From assembly GCA_024734495.1 (NCBI GenBank), contig JALMQS010000128.1, positions 22,804,875 to 22,868,874 on the forward strand: a stretch of 64,000 nt of DNA, given 5' to 3'. Each line of letters opens with the position of its first letter. Within the stretch, counting starts at the first letter, position 1. Source of the DNA: Forficula auricularia. Its lineage: Eukaryota; Arthropoda; Insecta; Dermaptera; Forficulidae. This document shows, in pieces, positions 12,360 to 24,749 of this stretch. A program made the translations under genes and the position numbers. The notes beneath the pieces were generated by a model. It did not search any database and was not told where the DNA came from. It was given only the letters and a program-made list of their open reading frames with translations.

Positions 12360-13318
12360 CAGCTCAGCAAATCCATTACATTAAATTTTTTTTAGAAAAT
12401 CTGGTATATGAAAAAAAAAATTGCGTAGATGGCGAAAAAATGGAATGATAGAAAAAAAAAAATTAATCAATTATTAATTTTTTTAATTATAATAAAAAGA
12501 AAACCATACCAAAAGTTAATGCGACAATTCTGAAAAATACTATGGTTTATTATTCAACAAAGAAACATGAGTTGAAATGATGTCTATAAAATATTAATTT
12601 TCATTAGTTTATTATCAAAATAAGATGAATGTACCCTGAAATGAATTAATTTAGAATAATAATAAAAAAGAGTATTTTCCAGAATAGATCAAATTAATGA
12701 AGAACTGATAAACAATGGTATAAAGAATAACTTGTTAGTTGTGGAATTTCTTTCGATTGGCTTATGGTTAGTTTTTATTCAATAAAATTAGAAGTTGCGT
12801 ATATTGTTTTCTTTTTCATTTTCTTAAAGTAACACATAGTAATTAAAATAAAGGGTTGGAAAAAAGTATACAAGGTAATGTCAGAACAATTTAAATCTAG
12901 ATTTAGATGTTTAAGATCGGTCAAATCAATTCGTGAATAATAGAAAATAAATTAATTCTATTAATCGATTGTTTCAGAAGCTGCTTTTGTTTGATAATGA
13001 ACAAAAAATGTATATATAATCAATCTAATCATTGGTTTTAAATAAATGTTGGGATATTGTTAACTTATAAAAAAAAAATACTATTAATGAAATGATATTT
13101 CAATAAAATAATAATAAATAAAATATACGAGATATTGATGAATAATTTATATATTATCTAATCATGATATAAATAGATTGTTATGAAAAAATTTTATGAC
13201 TGAAAAAAAATAGTTTGATAAATAATTTTCACATATATAATTACGATAAATGCTCAATCAACTTAGAATTAAATTTTAAATATATTATTTTAAGGAAAAC
13301 CCTATACTACTATCACGA
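12360..13318. other. AT-rich stretch upstream of dsp1
   Basis: Nothing gene-like seen; long A/T runs and simple AT-rich sequence. Confidence 0.4.
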
Positions 13319-13655
13319 AATTATAAGGTATTGACTCCATGAAAAAGGCAACAATGGCCTCCTTGTTGAGCGGGTCAATTTCTACGAAAACTATAGACGA
13401 GGGGTTGAGGTTAAGGTAATTAAATTTAAACTATTCAAATTCCTAACTCATTAACAAAATTTACGTTTCAAACTCTAGAGAATGTAGAAAATTATAAGAT
13501 ATTGACTCCACGAAAAAGGCAACAATGGCCTCCTTATTGAGCGGGTCAATATTCACGAATACTATAGGCGAGGAGTTGAGGTAATTCAATTTAAATTATT
13601 CAAATTCCTAACTCATTAACAAAATTTACGTTTCAAACTCTAGAGCATGAAGAAA
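13319..13655. repeat. Two-unit tandem repeat, ~170 bp
   Basis: TTATAAGGTATTGACTCCAT … GGCAACAATGGCCTCCTT … CAAACTCTAGAG occurs twice (from about 13320 and 13492) with a few substitutions. Confidence 0.85.
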
Positions 13656-13856
13656 GAGCTCTATTACACAAGAGTATTCAAAGTTTACAGATAATGATTT
13701 GTTTGTTAAATGTAAGGAGTCCAAATTTAGCCCGGTAGAATAAAAATGAATGGAAAAATCCAAGTAATATTTAGTAAAAAATGTTTTAATAATAAGAAAT
13801 TAATTTTTTTTTGCAACGAAATTTTCTCTGGAGAGTGACGGACTGGTAGAAATTTT

Positions 13857-14326
13857 AATTGAATGTAATGGAAGGCAGCCCAGAGGTAGTGAGGAAAGAA
13901 AAAATTAACACATATCAAATAAGGTGTAGTAATTTATTGGAATCCTTCCTCCTTTCCTTTCAAACCGACGTTTCGGAGGAGTTTTCCCTCCTTCTTCAGG
14001 GTTTCAAAGGGTCAATGAATGAAACAAATAAAATGTTTCCTTCTTCTCTCCACAGTAGTGTTCTAATTAAGAAAAGGAGGAAAAAAAAATGTTTTTCTAT
14101 GCCTTTGTTAAAAATGAAAAAAGTTTTTGAACACTACTGTGGAGAGAAGAAGGAAACATTTTAATTGCTTCATTCATTGACCCTTTGAAACCCTGAAGAA
14201 GGAGGGAAAAATCCTCGTCGGTTTGAAAGGAAAGGAGGAAGGATTCCAATAAATTACACCTTATTTTATATGTGTAATTTTTTCTTTCCTCACTACCTCT
14301 GGGCTGCCTTCCATTACATTCAATTA
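13857..14326. mobile_element. Foldback with ~200-bp arms
   Basis: 13857-14063 and 14129-14326 are inverted copies (GAATGTAATGGAAGGCAGCC … CACAGTAGTGTTC) around a 65-base loop. Each arm contains a CTGAAGA-hairpin-type motif related to the hammerhead-like signature noted elsewhere. Confidence 0.8.
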
Positions 14327-14414
14327 TAAGAAATTAAGGTTGTTCGGACTTGGAATAGTAGAAACGCCTAATTTATCAAACCATATATCCCTATCATATA
14401 AAAACTCAAGATTA

Positions 14415-15107
14415 AGGTTGCTCGGACAGTACCCAGCAAGTCAAAATAAAATCTAATTTTTTTTCGAATAAAATTAAAAATTTTAACACATAAATTAATT
14501 ATTTGAATTTAGATGTTAACTAACATCATTTTTAATCGGAAATATGAAATAATTTAATTAATAAATATAATAAATAAATGTCTTTTGACTCGAGTCACGT
14601 GATTTATTTATTTTTAAGTGAAGCGGACTGATATTTTCGAGATTTGAATATTTACAAAACCTTGGGTCAGAAAGTTTTTTTTTTAAGTTACCTACGATAA
14701 TTTATCTATATAAATAAGTTTTTTTCTCATCATACGATTTAGCTAGATTAATCGAAATATATGCTTTCAGCCAACATTCCCACAAAAACCCATGGTCAGA
14801 TGTTTTTCAAAAAATTATTTTATACGTATTTGTTATCGATTAATAACATATTTTTTTTTTTTTTTTTTTTTTTTTTTGGCTTTTTGGCCTTTCTAGCCAT
14901 AAGCCATTTACGATACTATTTATTTTACTTAAATTTGTCTCTACCCCGGGGGTCAGATTTTAGCCGGATGCCTCGAGTCGGATTCGAACTCGGGTCCTCA
15001 CTTGGTTAGCTGGCTGACATGCTACCGCCTAGCCTACCCGACCCCCCTAATAACATATTAAAAATTCATATTTTTAATCCAACATTGCCTTAATGTCCGA
15101 GCAACCT
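14415..15107. mobile_element. TA-flanked MITE with AGGTTGCTCGGACA ends
   Basis: Termini AGGTTGCTCGGACA (14415) and TGTCCGAGCAACCT (15107) are inverted repeats flanked by TA on both sides, the Tc1/mariner target pattern. It holds a SINE. A half-end (AAGGTTGTTCGGAC) lies just upstream near 14335. Non-coding. Confidence 0.8.
14851..15047 (-). mobile_element. tRNA-derived SINE with target-site duplication
   Basis: On the minus strand: GGGTCGGGTAGGCTAGGCGG (A-box region), CCGAGTTCGAATCCGACTCG (B box in a T-arm-like hairpin), a ~90-base tail region and an A27 tail (poly-T at 14851-14877). It is flanked by the direct repeat TAATAACATATT (14841-14852 and 15048-15059). Pol III promoter boxes, A-tail and TSD together identify a SINE. 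Confidence 0.9.
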
Positions 15108-15890
15108 TAAGTAAAATTATTATTAAAAAATGTTTCACCTTGAACCAACACCTATCTCCTTAAAAATTAGGAAATGTTTTAACCGGGTTATTGAAAATTT
15201 AAGTTCATTGAATGATCATTCAATATTTATAATAAAAATATATTTTATATGGACTACATCCATCTTTTTTTTTTCAACTTGCTAATTATTGAAAATAATT
15301 TCATATTTTTATTGTGAAGGAAATTGCTAAACTATCATCAACCTCAAAACCAAAGCTTAATTATTATTGAAAAAAAAAATATCAATTAACATAAAGATGT
15401 TAACTAAGAAATTCTGACTGTAATATTGACTTCTTTGAATTTATAATGTTATACAGGATGACTTGTGGGAAACAGACGTTTTTCACATGAACAGTACTCG
15501 GCTGATTTTGAAGAGAAAAAATTATTTTTACAAAACGAAATGTCAACAGATAGTGAACTGTTAAACCAGCTAAATTATTGTACAGATGGAATTTCAAATC
15601 CAAACGTAAATTTTTTCACAAATGTCTCATCTGTAACTCGCCTTCATGTTGAGTGTCTCTGTCTTCGAATATCCTCGCAGTTCTTGCTAGACCTGGCGGC
15701 CTTTTTGAAAAGTTCCTTGTTGTTCACAAAGGATAAATATTGCGGCTTGGAAATGCGCTATCCGACCAATATTGAAATGCCGAAGAAAGATGCAGTCACC
15801 ATTTAGAACAAAGGTATCGTACGCGATCATGAGGTGGTGTATTGTCCACTGTTTTGTTAAGGGAGAATGGTGTGGGTTCTTGGTGAAACA

Positions 15891-16808
15891 CATTTAAATA
15901 AAGTAACGAAAATTTTGAAAAATTTAAGAAACTTTTTAAAATTTAAAATATTAGGTAGGTTTCACAAAAAAATAAAAGACAAGATGTTTTAGCATGACTA
16001 TATATATATTTTGGCGTATGAGTCCATCTTCAGGAGTTCACAGAGGTTCCATGGGCCCGAAATATAGGATGCTCCTTATTTTGGATATTTTCGAATATTT
16101 ACGCGCACAGGGGCTCATATGGTTCTAAATAAATCAAAAAATATCCCCCAAGTTTCAAGACTCTATCTCAATTTCAACCTAGTGCTGCTATACAGCGAAT
16201 AAGTTTCCCATCTAAATAACTTGGGGTCCTTGACATTGAACGATCAATTTTTTATTCCGGCCAAAGTAATGGTTCAAAAAATTTGAAACTCCGTATACTT
16301 TATCCTTATAATAGTAGCTATCCCTCAGAATTTTTACAGATTTTTAGCTATTATAATTTTGGAGTCTATAACTTACGAATACTAAGATTTAGAAGTATTT
16401 TATCTAGATGTAACTCCAAAATTGTAATAGCTAAAAATCTGTAAAAATTCTGAGGGATAGCTACTATTATAAGGATAAAGTCTACAGAGTTTCAAATTTT
16501 TTGGCCGGAATAAAAAAATTGATCGTTCAATGCCAAAAACCCTATGTTATTTAGATAGGAAACTTAATCGCTATGTAGCACTAGGTTAAAATTGAGATAG
16601 ACTTGAAACTTGGGGGATATTTTTTTTTTATTTATTTAGAACCATATGAGGCCCTGTCCCCGTAAATATTCGAAAATATCCAAAATAAGAAGCACCCTTG
16701 TAGTCATGCTAAACAGGTATCTTGTCTTTTATTTTTTTATTAAACCTACCTAATATTATATTTTAAAAAGAATCTTAAATTTTTCAAAATTTTCTTTACT
16801 TCATTTAT
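15891..16808. mobile_element. Large foldback, ~0.9 kb, 400-bp-plus arms
   Basis: Arms 15891-16365 and 16413-16808 are inverted copies with scattered differences (shared GGATAGCTACTATTATAAGG, AAATTTTTTGGCCGGAATAA reversed, AATATCCCCCAAGTTTCAAG). The outer ends share AGGTAGGTTT…AAAATTTTGAAAAATTTAAG with 22660-22760 and the interior of the 273 element. No coding capacity. Confidence 0.8.
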
Positions 16809-16809
16809 T

Positions 16810-18785
16810 GTCTACAGCTCGATTGTAACTGATACGATAGCCCCCCCCCCCCCCCCTCCTGACCACTACTTAGGGCAGTCTACTAGTCAATCGAAAAACA
16901 TCCGTTTCCATCATATATATATACAAAATATAAATAATCCAATTGTTTTTATAATAAAAATAAATAAATATAAACAAATGTTTTATAATTTAAGACGAGT
17001 CTAAAATGGCGAATAATTGAATTGAATTTCAAATAAATCAACGGATAAAAGCTAAAAAAAAAATATTTACCTGATAAAATCAAGAATTTATAATTTCAAT
17101 TTCCAAAATATTCTATCTAAAAGTATTATATAAATAAAATCAAAAAAAAATCAAATGGAAGGAAAAAAAATCTATTGAGAATATCAAAAAATCTTATTGT
17201 TGAGACATAAACAAAGTCCGATAGGTATGAAAATAGATACAAAAAAACTTTGATGCATAGAATTAATTATTTGTAAGAATAAATGAAATAGTATTTCCCT
17301 AATGTTTGATTGAAATAAACACACACAGTAAATATATTATTAATTTGGGGCTATTGGCGAAAATCAGCAACCGCTAGTAGTTAATGGTAAACAAAAACAT
17401 TTCCCCCATAAGCATGATTGTTTATTCAAGGATAACTTGCGCCCAAACGGTTGCCAACACATGTTAGGGCCGAAGTTGCATTGAATTATTAATTCTATAT
17501 ATCTTGAATAGATGTCACTCCTATCGTGATAGTCGCCAATAGTTTAGAAGGATTTGCCTTCATCTTCCTATATTTGGATTTTAAGGAGGTCATTTCGCTC
17601 CAGTTGAGTCAAAAGTGTAGTATCTAATATTTAATAAAATAAGTTAAAATACAAATGAAAAATAATAGAATTAAAAAATAAATAGTATGAAAGCCGTAAA
17701 TGTTTGAAATAAAAACAATTATAAAAAAATAATTAAATACAAAAGTTAGTTTGATTTATTCAAATCAGCTGATAATAAGTCTTGTATGATTTGGCAATGC
17801 GTTGTATTAATACTGTTTATGTTTATATCCAAACATAGCATTCATGTGATTATTTAAAGTAAATTCGTCGGTCAATCATATATTGTGTAAAAAAAGAAAC
17901 CTGGATGTTTCAAAAAGCTAATTTTTAGTTTTTTTTTCAACTTTATCTAATCAACTAATAGTAGTATAATTCAAGAGAAAGTGTCAAGATCTTAATTTTT
18001 CATAAGACTTTAAGGAAATGTTTACATTTTAAAAAATTTGCACGGTAATGTGTGATTGAAACTTCACCAAAGCATAGATAGAGACTTAAACTATTATAAA
18101 AAATTAAGTTTTAATCTAATACTTTCTAATTAACATTGGCGGCGAAAGGACCTCCTTAAAAATTCTTTCTTTCTTGTTACAGTACGGTTGTTGAGTTGAA
18201 GTTCTGCTGAATGTAGGCGAGTTTCTTCAAACCCCCTCCCAGACTCTGTCAACATTCTCAAGAGTTCCCACAGTAGGTTGGAATCCCGACTTTTTTTTTA
18301 TTAATAAGCCACCCGTTTGAAGATTTCTATTCCAAAGTAGAAAACTATCATAGACAAATACGCAATATTCAAGCGTCTACGACTCTATGATAGCAAATGA
18401 CAGTGAAATGCTATAAACCAAGGAATGGAATGATACCTGCGGCATGACCCTTCCTTCCCTAATGGCCGAGTACTAACCATTCCAAAAACACCCTATTCCT
18501 CTGCCTCACCCTGTATAAGAATTATTTTATGGGCTAAGCGTTAAAGAAACGAAGAAGGGAAGAGCTAGATTGTAAACCAGTCGAATACTCGATGATAATG
18601 ATGTAAATAATGTACATCAAGCAGGGAGGCCACATTGTTATTAAATTCAATAACTCTAAGATATTCGCAATTTTTTTCAGTTTTATAAAAAAATAAGCTG
18701 ACGTGTTCTGAACTGGCCATCCACATGACTTTACCATACAACCTGGCCCCTCACTTATATTTAATAAAATTATTTATAATCATAT
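16810..18785. other. AT-rich stretch
   Basis: No gene recognised. A C-run at about 16842-16857, and a mid-GC segment at 17340-17600 with no protein match. Confidence 0.35.
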
Positions 18786-18789
18786 AAGG

Positions 18790-19240
18790 GAGGGGGTTAG
18801 TTTTTGCATTTTTAGACTTCTAGGGTCCCACTGATTATGTATAAAAAATTTGGTTGAGTTTGCTCAAATGGCCTAGATTTTAAAATTTTTAACCCCCCCC
18901 CCCCCAATTTTGGGTCAGGTCTTAATCTCAATCGACCAAAACTACGTGTGAAATTTAGTTTCGATATTCACACTAGTTTTTGAACTAGCTCGTCCACAAA
19001 AATTTGGTAACGCACAAACTAACTGACCAACAGACATTTTGACAAAACAATTATTATCTCGAAAAATATAATTTTTTCGATGTTGACTTATTAGGGCTTT
19101 TTTGTAGACCGAAATGCCATGGTTGCGCCCAAATTTTTTAATCAAAATAGTTTCAGCCGTTTTTGAGATATTTCGAAAAAAAGAAGGAAAAAACACTTTT
19201 TTCATGTATGATTACAATACTTGACCATACCCTGTATAAA
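18790..19240 (-). repeat. Dispersed repeat, partner of 50830-51200
   Basis: Shares in opposite orientation AATAGTTTCAGCCGTTTTTG, GACATTTTGACAAAACAATT, ATATTCACACTAGTTTTTGA and a C-run (G-run in the partner) with 50830-51200. Ends near CATACCCTGTATA. No coding signal. Confidence 0.7.
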
Positions 19241-19664
19241 AATAAGAGTAAATAAATATTATATTTAATTTTCGTTTACTATGAGTTAAGGATTCTTGGT
19301 CACTTGTTTCACATTAATATACCCTGTATGGTAAAGTAAAAAAAATACACGAAACGTATTAATTATTGAAAGTATTTCTTATTCATATTTTTATCTTTGT
19401 TTCCATTCTCAAGTGCTTTTATAAAATTGAAGAAATTAATATGAGCCTCTTCCTACTCCTTTAATAATAAACATAAAATAAAACTTAAAGACATATTTGT
19501 ATATATGATTATAAGTGGGAGAATTAAAATAACGATGAAGCTAATACTCCAGTCAATTTACGCTTAAATACATATCAATTAATTAACAGAATGCAGATCC
19601 TTGTCTAAGATTCTTCGAAAATAGGCAATTCATAAAAAAGAAGCAATTTTACATCTCGGAGATT

Positions 19665-19803
19665 ACAAATAAAATTTCCTTGCAGCTCGATTATTCTCAG
19701 GTGTCTGAATTATCGGACGTCTACCAGATGTTTTTCTCTTTAGAGCTGAACCAGCTGCCTTCAAATTAGCAAGCCACAGCAGAATGGTCTTCTGACTTGA
19801 AAT
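19665..19803 (-). pseudogene. Tc1/mariner-type transposase HTH fragment
   Basis: Minus-strand reading KTILLWLANLKAAGSALKRK, then TSGRRPIIQTPENNRAARKF. The G-S-x-L-K-x-K-x-x-G-R-R/P-x-x-x-T-P-E-N pattern is the linker after the first HTH in IS630/DD41D-type transposases. It is short and flanked by stops on both sides. It is not adjacent to any catalytic remnant. Confidence 0.65.
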
Positions 19804-20118
19804 ATTTCCATTAGAAGTGAATTCCTAACTCGCTTTGCGTAAAAATTACAGAATTATTTTTGATAAACTGACAGTCTAATGGTCACCCAACCAAGGTATA
19901 ACAATTGAAAACGGTATAGGATATGCTATCGCGAGACTCACTTTTTTTTCAAAATTTCTAAATCTAAAGACGGACTTTTTTAATCAAAATTTTGTGTGCA
20001 TTTTTGAGAAATTTTGATAAAACTAAAAATGTCTAAATAAAGTAGCTACCCTAAAAAATGTAAGTACTCAAAACGACTTTAATTAAACTTTTTACTTGAA
20101 AAAAAAAATTATATTTAA

Positions 20119-20672
20119 TTCAAGGGAACCGTGAAATTTTCAAATAATTATATTTAATAGTCTGATAGTTGATTCTACATTTCGAGAACCGAGGGGTGAA
20201 CCGCGATTGGAATTAGAAATACACCGTCTTTGGAATTATTTTGGAATTTATTAGTTAATCTATTGTCTTCTACTTGGAAATGAAAGTGGAAGTAGGTGTA
20301 CACGATTTTAGGTTGCGGTTCACCCACGTCGAGAACTATTTAATTATTTTTGAAAAAAATGAATGAGCACTCGTTTTTAATTCCTTGATCAAAGAGGTGA
20401 AGATCACAGGTTCGAATCAAGTCGAGTGCTCATTCATTTTTTTCAAAAATAATTAAATAGTTCTCGAAGAGGGGTGAATCGAGATTGGAATTAGGTGTAC
20501 ACCGTCGTTGGAATTACTTTGGAGTTCATTAGATAATCTATTGTCTTGAAATGAAAGTGGAAGTGTGCACGATTATAGGTCGCGGTTCACCCCTCGGTTC
20601 TCGATATTGAGAATCAACTACCAGACTATTAAATATAATTATTTAAAAAATTTCGCGGTTCCCTCGAATTAA
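20119..20672. repeat. Nested palindrome with direct repeats and tRNA-like loop
   Basis: Outer inverted arms (GGGAACC…AATTATATTTAATAGTCTG…GAATC) enclose two direct copies of a ~130-bp unit (ACACCGTCTTTGGAATTATT … GGTTGCGGTTCACCC). In the middle is a perfect 44-bp inverted repeat (20330-20373/20423-20466) whose 49-base loop contains a B-box-like GGTTCGAATCAA. Confidence 0.8.
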
Positions 20673-21023
20673 AACTAATGTTTAAAAAGTATAATTATTT
20701 CATAAAAATTATTTCTTCAGAAAAAATATGGTAATATACAGTATAAAGGAGCGAATTAAATCTTTAGGAGAAAAATGATTTTTAATAAATAAACCGTTAC
20801 TAACATCAAAGTAAAAAGTTCCGAAGCTCAAGTGTAGACCTCTCCAATAATAAACACGAAATAAAAAGCTTCCGAGATGCATGTATAAATAGGCGGGAGA
20901 ATTAAAATAACGATAAAACCAACACTCAGGGGTCAAATACTTATAGATTCATTCAAATGACTATATTTAGAAGCACAATTTTAACTTAAAAAAGAAAAAA
21001 AATGAAAAAATAGAAAGAAATTA

Positions 21024-21739
21024 AGGTAGTTGTTTCACCATATGGGTTTTTTTCTTAGGATTTTTTTGAAATTTAGACAGACTATTATTTAAATACTTCT
21101 GCATCGATTGGTGGCAAAACGAAATTTATGAAGAATATAGTTCCCGGAGATATTAAATTTCAAAAATAGAGTTTTTCAGACTCTTATGCATTGCACTATA
21201 CGGGATATCGGAAAATTTACATACATATTTAATTATAATTAAGAAACCCTTCTTACCATTTTTATAAAAATCTAAACCGACATTAAACAATAACCAATAA
21301 ATATTTTAAGACAATTTTGATTCATAGTTACAACACAGTTTCTGAGATAATAATTAATAAATAATGAAAAATGTATAAAAAAATTTACACTAAATACAAT
21401 TTGGCAACAGCGCATTTAGTTAACTAGCGAAAGCTCACATGCGCTAGATTTTTTCAGAATTATAATTTTCATAAGATGTAACGTAGATTACATTTGTTAA
21501 ATAAAAAAATAACAAAACGATTTTTATAGAAATAAATCGACCCTTAAAATGTATTTTATCTGTCATTCTAATATAAAAATATTCAATCTCTTACAATTGT
21601 GCCAGATTTGTCAAACGAGCACGGGATTGGCTAGAATTGGTACATAAACAGCACAAAGTTTTGGGCTTATGAATCCTTATTGTCTTTTCTATATACTCTA
21701 GCATTAACTTTTTGCTATATTGTCGCGAAACAACTACCT
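21024..21739 (-). mobile_element. TA-flanked MITE, family AGGTAGTTGTTTC, copy 2
   Basis: Termini AGGTAGTTGTTTCACC and GCGAAACAACTACCT are inverted repeats with flanking TA at 21022-21023 and 21740-21741. Inverted copy of the element at 273-1116, about 130 bases shorter. Confidence 0.85.
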
Positions 21740-22370
21740 TAAATAAAATAGTGAAATGGCATATCTAGAAATTTAATTATAAAACAGAGGATTAAGAAAA
21801 ATAAGAAAACGTTGCTATCATCAAAGCAAAAAGTTCCGAAACTCAACGGTAGACCTCCCCTCCAAAAGAAAGACAAAAAGCTTCAGTCACACATAACAAA
21901 GGAATATAATCAGGTATTTGAAACCCATGAGAAAAAACATAAATATATTTCCAATTAAAAAAAAGACTGATGATGAAGGTAAAATCTTCGAAACTATAAT
22001 CTCTATCAAATTAAATATATATACACAAATCTTTTATAAGAAAATCTTCAAATGGCTTTTTATTAATTATAGTAGAACCTCGTTAATCCGGACTAACTGA
22101 GACTAAAGGCAAACGGGATAATCCTGATATATGGGTAATAAAAACAAAACAAATCCTCAAATTATCGAATTTGAATTTATTACGATAAAAAACATGTTTA
22201 TATCAAAATTACATAGAATTCGTGAAATTATAATTACATTCAAAATTATTATCTATGTGAACATTTATTAAAATAAAAATGTCTACAAATCCGGATAAAC
22301 GAGGTTTTACTGTAAATAAAGCAACTTTTCTTTTCTTTTTTGAATTCTAATTAAATGCCATTGACAAAGA

Positions 22371-22587
22371 GAGAAATTCTTCCTAAACATTTGGAGTTAT
22401 ATTAAATGTTTGAAGATTGTTTTTTAAAAGAATTGTATTTATTTATTTAAAATAAATTAAAAAAACATATATAATATATTGAAATTTATTTTTTATTAAA
22501 TAAATAAATACAATTCTTTAAAAAAACAATCTTCAAACATTTATTATAACTCCAAATGTTTAGGAAGAATTTCTCCCTTTTTCAAAG
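22371..22587. repeat. Inverted repeat of the GAGAAATTCT family
   Basis: Arms of about 80-100 bases (GAGAAATTCTTCCTAAACAT…AATGTTTGAAGATTG and its mirror) around an AT-rich centre of TAAATAAA units. Related to 9126-9365 and 50395-50470. Confidence 0.7.
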
Positions 22588-22764
22588 GAATTTACAAATC
22601 GATAAAAAAAGAAAAAAGTTGTTTTTCTAATTAATAAAAAGCAATTTTGTTAAGGTGTAGGTTCTTGGTGAAACATATTAAATAAAGTAAAGAAAAAGGT
22701 AGGTTTCACATAAATAAATTTATGTGAAACCTACCTAGTATTTTATATTTTAAAAAAGTTTTCT

Positions 22765-23160
22765 TTACTTTTTTAATAAAAAGCAACAATAGTAGGTATA
22801 TATACATACATTTTGGATTTTCCCCATTGCTCGTAATCGGTCACTAATCGTTTCTTGAGCCACATTTAACGCTTCTGCCAATTGTTTTTGAGTTTGGGTT
22901 GGGTCTTCATCCAATAACTCCTGTAGTTTCGCATCTTCAAACTTTTTTGGTCTACCAGAACGTTCTTTATCTTGCATATCGAAATCACCACTTTTGAATT
23001 TTCGAAACCACACCTCACATGTTTTTAAGGTTAAAGCATGCTCACCGTAAGCTTCTACCAGCAAACGATGACTTTCAGCGGCTTTTTTCTTTTGATTAAA
23101 TAAGAAAAGTAATGCGTGCCGCAAATGCACGTTTTCAGGCATGAAACTTGACATTTTCAA
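22765..23160 (-). CDS. Mariner transposase N-terminal fragment
   Basis: Open frame of 131 codons. About 116 residues are genuine mariner transposase (two HTH motifs, GRPKKFED linker); the last ~15 residues after GKIQ are read from unrelated flanking sequence. The frame is intact in the conserved part, so the insertion is fairly young. A solo DNA-binding domain could in principle bind mariner ends. Confidence 0.85.
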   Translation of the reverse strand: MKMSSFMPENVHLRHALLFLFNQKKKAAESHRLLVEAYGEHALTLKTCEVWFRKFKSGDFDMQDKERSGRPKKFEDAKLQELLDEDPTQTQKQLAEALNVAQETISDRLRAMGKIQNVCIYTYYCCFLLKK

Positions 23161-23326
23161 AGAGGTATAAATCTATGAAGGTGTTACTTTCGCAAAATAT
23201 AACATGTATAGCTTTGAAGCTTGATGTCAGTAGAATAAAATGCCTATGTGTCAAATCATAACATTGCATACTTTAGCCTAGCGACATCTGTTAGAAAAAC
23301 CAGTAATGACTTTCCGGTACACCTGG
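22808..23326 (-). mobile_element. Mos1-like mariner, 3'-truncated
   Basis: On the minus strand the element starts at TA|CCAGGTGTACCGG (23326), close to the Mos1 terminus, and runs into a transposase head. The transposase begins MKMSSFMPENVHLRHALLFL and shows AAESHRLLVEAYGE, WFRKFKSGDFD and LLDEDPTQTQKQLAEALNV, that is both helix-turn-helix motifs of the mauritiana-type mariner DNA-binding domain, up to RLRAMGKIQ. There homology stops abruptly at about 22810. The whole DD34D catalytic domain and the 3' inverted repeat are absent, so it cannot move on its own. Confidence 0.9.
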
Positions 23327-23639
23327 TATATATGTGTTTATTTGCATTAAGCAGAGAACAACCTCATTGATTGTTTACAAGTATTCTTTGTTTTTTTTTC
23401 ACATATACACAAAGACACTTTCATTCCAATTAATCACTTAGAATAAAAATCAATAAGTACGAGATTCATTGTAAGGCCAGATTTAAAAAAAAAATCCATC
23501 AATTTTATTTATGAGCGGCCCATGGAAATTTTTAGGTCGTCAATGTGGCCTAAAAACATTATTCTTTGACTTACAAAGAATAGTGAAGTTTATTATTTCT
23601 GACAATTTTAATATAAAAATATCATGAGATAAATTAAAG

Positions 23640-23880
23640 ATGAATAAAAAACCGTTGCTAACTTCCAATGGAAAAGTTGCAAGAGCTCAAGTGTAAACCT
23701 CCCCTCCAATAATAAACACAAAATAAAAAGCTTCCAAGATGTATTTGTATATACATGTATAAATAGGCGGGAGAATTAAAATAACGATAAAACGAACACC
23801 CCGGGGTCAATTTACGCTCAAATATATATCGATTTATACAAACAATGACAAAATACAGAAGAAAAAACATTAATAATTAA
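23640..23880. repeat. Dispersed repeat with four copies in 19-24 kb
   Basis: AGAGCTCAAGTGTAAACCTC … TAGGCGGGAGAATTAAAATA … CCGGGGTCAATTTACGCTC is repeated in the same orientation at about 19440-19600, 20780-20950 and (partly) 21810-21930. Confidence 0.7.
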
Positions 23881-24749
23881 TTAAAAATGAAAAAAATCAA
23901 AAGAAATAATTACAATAATTTAATAAAAATAATTAAACGACCTTCAATTCTCCTTCCCGCCATTTTATATAACAACCGGACAACGCCATTTTTCCTATAA
24001 ATTATTTTAATAACTCTCTAATTAAATATAGATAATATTTGGATGGTAAATATTTTCCGAGAAAGTTCCTATAAGCAATGGAATACAAAGCATAGGGATG
24101 GCCATGACTTGGTCCCCTATGGGCTAATCAAGCGGAAGAGATTTTCGACCAAAAAAAACAAAGAAACAAGAAAATCGTTATTTCATCACTAAAACAATTA
24201 TTTATTTTTACTTAGGAAACGATCTAGACCATTTGAAATGAAATTCAATGTTATTAGATTAATAAACACTTAATTTCAATCACGCATATATAGAGCTATA
24301 TGGCTTATATAGTCCCATTTGAATACATGCTCTCGGCTTAGCTAATGGATTCCATATATACAGTTGACTGCCATTGAGATAATAGGAGTATCAATTTAAT
24401 TTAGATTTAGATATATATAAAAATGCTAGAGGTGAAAAAATAAAGCCAAAAAACTTAAAAAAATTAATCTGATATTTTACATTATTTAAAATTATCAAAC
24501 TAATTAAAAAGAAAAGGAAAAAAAAATTTTTTCCGATTCCTATGTTAAGCTTATGGCAGCCATATCAATGACGGTTTCTATAGCCATTAATGTACGTAGC
24601 AGATTTGTTTAATTTTGTTTTCATATTTAGAAATAGAACCAAGCAGCACAATTTAGAAGAATTGAAACCAAAGAAAATCAACAATCGTATGGATTAATTT
24701 CTTGTTCTGACATTGTGAAAAAAGGAAAATATTATAAAATTATTCTCAC

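Noticed and set aside
15465..15806. 113-codon open frame (contains RLHVECLCLRISSQFLLDLA)
   Set aside because: No recognisable domain, no splice context, and the region borders a foldback; not enough to call a gene.
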